From Galerina marginata (Eukaryota; Basidiomycota; Agaricomycetes; Agaricales; Galerinaceae): a stretch of 64,000 nt of DNA. Shown here piece after piece: positions 57,479 to 64,000 of the stretch. The DNA lies in the NCBI GenBank assembly GCA_023014335.1, contig JAECYW010000003.1:930001-994000 (forward strand), given 5' to 3'. The notes below the pieces were generated by a model. It did not search any database. It had not been told where the DNA came from and was given only the letters and a program-made list of their open reading frames with translations. The translations under genes and the position numbers were made by a program. Position 1 is the stretch's first letter, and every line of letters starts with the position of its first letter.

Positions 57479-58623
57479 ATGACAAGCTATCTCACAAGAC
57501 GAGCCTGCGGGATACTCGCTCGCACCTTACCGCGCCGCCTAGCTCTTGCCCCCGCTCTGTCCGCGCAGCAGCGGCGGTCAATCCACTTAACACCAGTCGG
57601 TTCGTCATGCATGAAAAAGTTTTGGTGTCTTTCCAATATTAATGTTCCTCCTATAGTGCACAAGAAAAAGTCCAAAGCTGCCGCTTACGACGATCTCTTC
57701 TCAGACGACACTCTTGTAGAAGAGGATCTCATCAAAGACGCGTCTCGAGAGTCCACTGTCAACCCCGAAACAGGTGAACCTGAACCTGCTTCGGCACCTT
57801 CGACGTCCGCTTCTACGACGACAGTGGGCGGCTCAAGCTCCAAAAAAGCAAAGCTCACTGCTGCTGCGCGAAAAGAGCGCTTCGAGAGCCAGATAAAGTA
57901 CATCGAAGCTCGGCTCGGTCGCTCACCAGCTGTGAAGAATCCGCGCATCAAGCGGCGCGCTTTGTTTACCCTCACCCAGCTCTCCTCCTCCGAGGATGAC
58001 CTGAGAAGAGTCGCGGAGCTGCTCCCAAAGTATCGGGAAGCAGGGCGGGAGGTGATGCCCCATTTCGCAGAGGCGTTCGTTCGTTCGTCTTTCTCCTCCC
58101 TAAGTTCAAGCTCTTTCATTGACTAAATTCTCTTCCAGGCCGCTGCCAAGAGCTGCGCTGCCCCCCACTAGCCATCTCCGTATTCGGCAACTTCGCGAGG
58201 TACAACCTCCCCCTCACCCAGCCCGCCGCACAGTGGCTCATACATTCCCTCTATGTCCTATACCCACTCGACCAACTGATGGTCGCCACCGCCCTCTTCC
58301 CTGTCTATAACCTCCCTCCCATCTCGGAGGACCTTCCCACAGCCTCTATGGTCGCAGCGGCGTGCTACAAGCACGCGACGCCCGCGTCGTTGAAACTTGC
58401 GGAGGAGCTGAAGCCGTTCATCAACGGGATGCTGAGGGAGAAGGGCGTAACTCTAGAGACGGCGCAGGACCTGGAGGAGAGAAAGAAGAAGAAGTGGATC
58501 GCGTGGTCGTTGCACAGGGCCAACAAGGCGGCGGAGAAGCACTCGGGCCAGCCGTTCGTCACGCCCAAGTTTATACCTGCTGGGTTTAGAGCCAGGGTTG
58601 AGCAACCTACTGTCAAACCGTGA
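57479..58623 (+). CDS. Conserved hypothetical mitochondrial protein, 362 aa
   Basis: Exons 57479-58082 and 58139-58623, joined as EAFVRRCQELRCPPLAIS in frame. The N-terminus (TRRACGILARTLPRRLALAP) is Arg-rich with no acidic residues, a classic mitochondrial targeting sequence. A Ser/Thr/Glu-rich linker (about residues 75-125) is followed by a helical domain with KARF-like helices (RFESQIKYIEARLGRSPAV) and RCQELRCPPLAISVFGNFARYNLPL, reminiscent of helical-repeat proteins. Basic C-terminus. It could be a mitochondrial ribosome-associated or RNA-binding factor, but I do not recognise it with certainty. Confidence 0.75.
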
Positions 58624-58881
58624 TGTAGAGTATATCGACCTTTTACACATCCTAATGCACATCTAATTGCCCTATTCTTGAGCATGTCTGAAGATCCGGA
58701 TGGATGGAGCTGTCGAATTGCTGATTTCTTTCACGCTTTCAATTGTGACGCGGTTAGCAAGCACATTGACCATCCAAGATAGCATTCCCGTTTTGCTCCT
58801 CGATTCTTTCGTCTTCATGAACCAATTTATGAGTCAACATTGACATTAAATGCTGAAATAATGTACGTATATATTACATGA

Positions 58882-60809
58882 TTACACGAAATGAGCGGGT
58901 GAGGAGTGTAAGAGTAAAGCAAGGGGTGGCTTCCTATGCGATCGTGCCTCATGAAAAGGACTCAGTTCGAAACTCTCGTTTAAAGAACATGGTGTTGGCA
59001 ATGGGCTCGGGTGAGCGAAAACTAATTCATTGCCTCCCACTTGAGCACCGAGAGTAACAGCTGGAAAGGTTGGTGGGGGAAGGCTCATTATAAAGGCTCC
59101 AGCTTCCAAGTTGTAGCCCTCAGACCGTCGACGATGCTTGCGGTCAAAAAGCAGAGATTTGGGGGAATCGTCAGCATTCATTTTCTCGCCGGCCTTCTTT
59201 AGATTGAGGGTGATTCTGGACATCATGGCTACCTTCTGAACTGTTAGCAATTAAGCAATGACAGAATAAGAGTATGGTCAATTACCGTAATTCTATATTG
59301 AAAGTGTCTGCACGTTCAGTAGATTTCGACAATCTAGTTGACAAATTCTTAAAACTGTTCTGTTCTGCACGGCCTTGGTATCAGACTTCCACGAAACGGA
59401 TGGAGATAAGATAAAATGCTCACTGGGCAGCAATATTCTTCGTCCCTGGAGGAGCAGCGACAATCATGAATGTTAACACAAAGGTCACAGAAAATATCAC
59501 ACTACATATCCATAGATCAGCCACAGCCAAGGTAATACAGCGAGCGCCACTGACCTATAGTAAAGGAGCCCGTCTTCAAGAAGTCTTTTAATAATGTAGC
59601 TGGCTTCCTCTCGTCGGAGGGGCGGCACAGTCCGGTACAGTGTCAATCCGAAAATTATCGTGTCATAGAGAAGTGGTACCCATGCGGACGCAGACGCAAG
59701 GGCCCTTCTGTAGATCAGATAATTTTAATGAATGGGTATCTACGAGAGTTAAAAAAACCCTCGTACATGGGGGTGTCAAATACCATACTGCAAGCTAGGG
59801 CACGTAGACAATCAGCCAGGATACACTTCTGTCCTGCGGTAGGCTCACCGTGGATCCCCGAATCGGGATTGTGTAAGACAGCTGAAAATACGGCGAGTCA
59901 GAATCGCACTGAACTCGCCGAGAAAATGCACATACGACCAGCCCCGCTGATTAGCCACACATTAAGAACAGTTTCCAATAACAGAAGACCCGCGAGGCCT
60001 TTGATTATCCACTTTTTGTCTGGACAGAGAGCATTGATGCGCAAAAGCATCATAAGTCCAACGACTTCGACCGCCATGGCTACTGTGACGCCTTCATAGC
60101 GGACAAACCGGGCGCACCTTGGGTGGGCGGGTTAGTTTAGATTGTCGGTTTTAGTGAGTATTTCGGTACCTCTGTAATAACAGGAGTAAATTATGAATTC
60201 GGGAGAGATGGTTAGATACCTGACACACCTCTAATGTCCAACTTGGTGACAGGTACGCTTTCACATTGGATGGTAGGTAGGTATGCAATTTCCCGGAAAT
60301 GAGAACGTCACAAACCGTATAAATTTATAATGAAGCCTAAGGGCGTGAAGTAGCGGTTCTGAAAATCCAAGAGAGTAAGAGAGGCCGCGCTTCCGATAAA
60401 TCTTAAATGAATACAAACGAAAAGAAAGAGGTAAATGACTAAAATCATAATAAAGGTTAACGGATGTTACGAGAATGAGAATGGAAAGGGACACACATAA
60501 TCCTTTTCTGCCTTTCCAAATCAACTCAACCTGGTCAAATAGGTTTCCATCGCGTATGCATGAAAGTCAGGGGGAAAGGCTCACCTCGTCGGCAAAGGTG
60601 TCAACATGGTCCCATATTAGGACCGCAAAGCTCGCAAATCCGACATACTGCAAAAGAGCTTAGCAGAGTTCTGGGCTTGTTCCTGGTCAAGGCTCACATT
60701 CGTACGAATTCTTGGGTAGATGTCAGCATAGAAGAAGCAAAAGCATAGTTCGAAGAAGCACTTACGTGTCGGCTATGTCTGGAATGGCAGATGGTGTCTG
60801 TTGTGGCAT
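58882..60809 (-). CDS. DUF6533 family seven-helix membrane protein, copy 2
   Basis: Many short exons on the minus strand. In order: start MPQQTPSAIPDIAD (60809), YVGFASFAVLIWDHVDTFADE, VELIWKGRKG, NRYFTPLGFIINLY, AYLSPSWTLE, CARFVRYEGVTVAMAVEVVG, LLRINALCPDKKW, LLLLETVLNVWLISGA, LHNPDSGIH, ALASASAWVPLLYDT, FGLTLYRTVPPLRREEASY, IKRLLEDGLLYY and VIFSVTFVLTFMIVAAPPG, followed by a polar tail ending at 58882. These are the family's conserved boxes (D-x-x-x-T-x-x-D-E-V-E-x-I-W and N-R-Y-x-x-P). One splice joint near 60120-60250 is uncertain. Function unknown; the family is expanded in mushrooms. Confidence 0.78.
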
Positions 60810-62124
60810 ACTAGCATCGGCGTACAATGAAGAATAGTTGGAAGAAAAAGAATGTCAGGAAAGTCGATTGAATAGAAAATGCGATTAGTGTTAACGGTTA
60901 GGGTATCTGTATGCGCCCATGGGCGTGAATTTGAGAAGAAGTGGAGGTAAGACCCTATCATATACCTGGACACCAGACTATTTTATATGACAGTTCTTAG
61001 ACTGAGAAGCTCTTTATGAAAGCCCTCCCGTGGATTGTGGAGAAGCGGAGTTTTGTTTTTGCGAGTGGGGCGGAGAGGGAAGGGTTATTTTTAGAACGGG
61101 GTATCGGGTCCCATATTTTTGGTCGTGGAGCAAGTTCATACGAGTACTGGAGTTTGGAGGTTAGGGCTGTCTACAGCTAAATGCGGATCTTTAGAGCAGC
61201 TCTGTTCGCGCCCGCGTACAGGCTTTCAGGTGGAGCTGAAGCACTTAGCCAATGTGAACCATTCGAGAGCCACCTCGGGAGTAAACAGAAAACTAGGCAT
61301 GCCATACACTCTCGCCCGCGCGTGGAGTGGCATATAAAAAACCAAAGGTCTGTGCTGTACAGAAAGATAGAGACCTCGGTTTTCGAGTCATACCTGAGGC
61401 GATGTAGAACTGCATCGGCGCAAGGAGAATATCCCTTTGGACACCCTATTGGATATAATCTTGAAATTTTAGGCCGGCATAACTGGTATCGTGGAGACAG
61501 CCATAGAAAAGACATCTGTCCGGATTTACGAGATTTGTTGGTGTCCAGCATCGCATCAGGGAACGAAGGCTGTCAGAGAGGAGTTTCCAGGAAAAAAGCG
61601 GCGAAAAACGGTGGCTTTCTGCGGGCCCAGACGTATGAAGCGACCTCGTGAACCCAACTGATCAATTATTGTGCGATGACATCGAAAGTTCAAGCCATGC
61701 AGCTTCTCCACTTTGGGGACTGTGTGGATGTTGCGTTCAAGAATACGAGAATGGCTGAGACTCAGCAGGAAAATGGCGACACGAATGCCGCATTGCCACC
61801 AGATTAGGCAAGATCGCATGAGCCAGCGATGATGCAGTTGGAAAGTTTTATCGGGGACTGTACTGTGCAAGGGAGTATAATGAACTTCGATGTTCATGCA
61901 TCGTTCATGTTAGGTGAAGTCTTTTTTTCGTACGGGTTAACTTGGAAGAATGGGCAAGAGAACGGGGTGCCTTGCATTACTTAGTAATACTCCAGAATGA
62001 GCGACCACGTGACTACCGCTTTCGGATTTGAAGGCCAGCCACTGGAACAGACGACGCCAACAACTCTGTCCGTCTTCCGTATCATGCAATGTTTGTCTAA
62101 CTGAGAACCGAGAACAGTTAGAAT
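60810..62124. other. Gene-poor spacer
   Basis: No gene recognised between the DUF6533 gene and the Spt5-like gene, which point away from each other. Confidence 0.45.
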
Positions 62125-64000
62125 ATGACACCTCCCAGACCCAACAAAAGACGAAAAATTGAGACCGTAAGCATTCTAGGTTGACCGTCTAAGGTTATTG
62201 GCTGAGGACTTTAGAATCTAGCAAATTGCAGCCTTTTTAGACATTGAAGCCGGGGTAGAAGCTGACGGAGACATTTTCGAGGAAGAGGGAGAATATGACC
62301 AAGGTATGTACATCGTACATAAATGTCTGTACTTTAACTCATCTGAGTTTTTGCTCTAAGGATTTGTCGACACTGACGAGGAAGTCGCCACGGATGAGAA
62401 CATATTCTCGCATACATTACTGTCAAGAGAGTACGATGGAGCCGGCGAAATTGACTGGGACACTTTCTTGGACAGAGCTCGGCGTCGAGGTCGTGATGGT
62501 GTTCTGACCGTGAACGCGGATGGCGCCAGAGAGGGTCCCCGAGATAGTGATGGTTTATATGAAATCATGTGCCAGGTATTCATCCTTTCGTTACCCTGTG
62601 TGTCCGAGCCTAAGCCCTAACTTTCAGGTTGGTATGGAAGAGCTGGCAGTGTTCAGAGTGTTGCAGGCAGCAGCCGACCCAGCACTTGTTATATATTCCG
62701 CATTTGCCCGCAAATCTCTCCCAGGACGGATCTTCGCCGAAGTCCCTTCATCAGATGCTGCTCAAGCACCGGCTAAGAAATTTTCTTGTTTATCATCGCA
62801 CAACATTCGTTCAATTCCACGCGAGCGCATGACAGAAATGCTGGAGGTTGGAGGCAAGCTAGGACTTCGCGAACAGATGTGGGTTCGAATTAAAACGACA
62901 CAAGGAAAATACAAGCGATACATCGGGGACCTTGCCCTTGTTGTGAAAGTGGAGAAATCGGGGAAAGTCGAGCTATGGTTGGTCCCTAGGCTGGGGCTGG
63001 CAGTTGAATCCAAACGACCCAGTCAGCTCTTATTCGACGAAACTCTCGCCGGCTTGGATACAACTTCTGTCCATCCTATACGTGAAGGGCATGCCGTCTT
63101 TCTCTATCGGCGCGAACGATACAGTCAACAAGGCTATCTTGTCGTGTCTGGATTCCCAGACGCTCTTGTCGGTTCGAGGGAGGTTATACCAAGCACCGCT
63201 GAATTTACTCTCTTCAGAGGATGCGAGTCCCTCGATCAACGCACCCGTCAATGCACTGAAGACGCCGTCCTCTGGAATAATCTACGGTTAGGCGACAGGG
63301 TGAAGGTCAACAACGGCTGCCTCCAAGGACTCTGCGGCAAGATACACGAATTTTCGGGCGATGAGGTACACGTGTACTTCGCATCCCTTGACGTAACCGA
63401 AGTGGTCCTGCGTATGGATCTGCGAAAGGATTTTCGAGCAGGAGATCAAGTCATGGTGACCTCTGGCGACGAGAAAGGTATGAAAGGTTGGGTCGTGGAG
63501 GTGCTCGAAAACAGAGCCGTCGTTTTCGATTTGGATAAACTCCAGCAGGTACTAACGCATAAAGCCTATGAATTAATGCTAATCATCTTGAATAGGCGGA
63601 AGTTTTGTTTCTTCACCTTGAATTCTACGAGGAATGGGACTCTGTATGCTTAAGGTCGCTCTCCGAGATCTCCAAACCCGAAAATAAGGATGACCGGAAG
63701 ATGAAACACGATCCAAATCGGAAATTCATTGGCAAGGAGGTTATGATCGTTGGCGCGAACCATTTCAAAGCCTGTAGGGGTGTTATCAGAGACACTGCTT
63801 GGGACGGCGAAGCCTCTGTGGAATTAGCTCTCTTCAATCACCCAAGGCAGGAGAAATTTCACCTGAGCCACCTTCGTCTCGTGTAAGCATCCCTTTCAAT
63901 GTTAAAGTTAAAAGCCGTATCTGAATACACTGCAGGCGAGAAAACAGCCTTTGTGAAATTCAAAACGAAAAAGTAAGTGCGCTGATGCCAGCACTACCTG
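62125..64000 (+). CDS. Spt5-like transcription elongation protein, partial (3' end off window)
   Basis: Exons: 62125-62166, 62222-62303, 62361-62575, 62628-63548, 63596-63882, then an exon starting near 63938. The N-terminus is basic (PPRPNKRRKIE), then acidic (EEEGEYD), as in Spt5. An NGN-like region follows (MCQVGMEELAVFRVLQ). The KOW-type segments are visible: WVRIKTTQGKYKRYIGDLALV, LRLGDRVKVNNGCLQGLCGKI and FRAGDQVMVTSGDEKGMKGWV. In the RNA polymerase II complex Spt5 clamps the polymerase on DNA. The body is shorter and less conserved than a housekeeping Spt5, and agaricomycete genomes carry many such paralogues, so this is probably an Spt5-like relative. The C-terminal repeats cannot be seen. 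Confidence 0.82.

Overview
The window is fungal nuclear DNA, almost certainly from an agaricomycete (mushroom-forming basidiomycete). The genes are cut by many short introns of about 48-70 nt. The families present are typical of that group: DUF6533 seven-helix proteins, HsbA-like secreted proteins, PLAC8, a MARVEL-type four-helix protein, small no-signal beta-trefoil proteins and Ngaro-type retrotransposons. I joined exons by reading splice signals and phase by hand; every gene model is therefore a prediction from sequence alone.

Layout. 1-3290: 5' part of an LTR retrotransposon on the minus strand (LTR plus Gag; Pol lies off the window). 3835-5022: an intact nine-exon short-chain dehydrogenase. 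6.1-18.4 kb and 33.5-41.4 kb: a dispersed family of small secreted HsbA-like proteins (seven intact copies, one eroded, one possible relic), embedded in diverged segmental duplications and long gene-poor stretches. 18.7-19.3 kb: a PLAC8 protein. 21.0-22.1 kb: a MARVEL-like membrane protein. 22.9-24.3 kb: a non-coding element with terminal inverted repeats. 25.0-26.8 kb: a divergent pair of hypothetical genes. 27.2-33.1 kb: an apparently complete tyrosine-recombinase retrotransposon with split direct repeats, inserted between the two arms of the HsbA family. 37.8-38.4 kb: a small beta-trefoil-like protein. 38.9-40.0 kb: an HpcH/HpaI aldolase. 42.4-53.7 kb: MFS transporter, atypical kinase flanked by duplicated DNA, SET-domain protein, DUF6533 protein and ammonium transporter. 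57.5-60.8 kb: a mitochondrial hypothetical protein and a second DUF6533 protein. 62.1 kb to the end: an Spt5-like transcription elongation protein that runs off the window.

The most distinctive feature is the HsbA family. Every intact copy has a second coding exon of exactly 63 bp, similar exon lengths, and a TATA-like box about 40-75 bp before the start where I looked. At least one copy was duplicated together with its promoter and the 5' end of the neighbouring aldolase gene, as an inverted block now about 27 kb away. By analogy with Aspergillus HsbA these proteins may coat hydrophobic surfaces and help secreted hydrolases attach, but that is inference. The ammonium transporter has GATA-type sites upstream, consistent with nitrogen control. 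No rRNA, tRNA or CRISPR was recognised.
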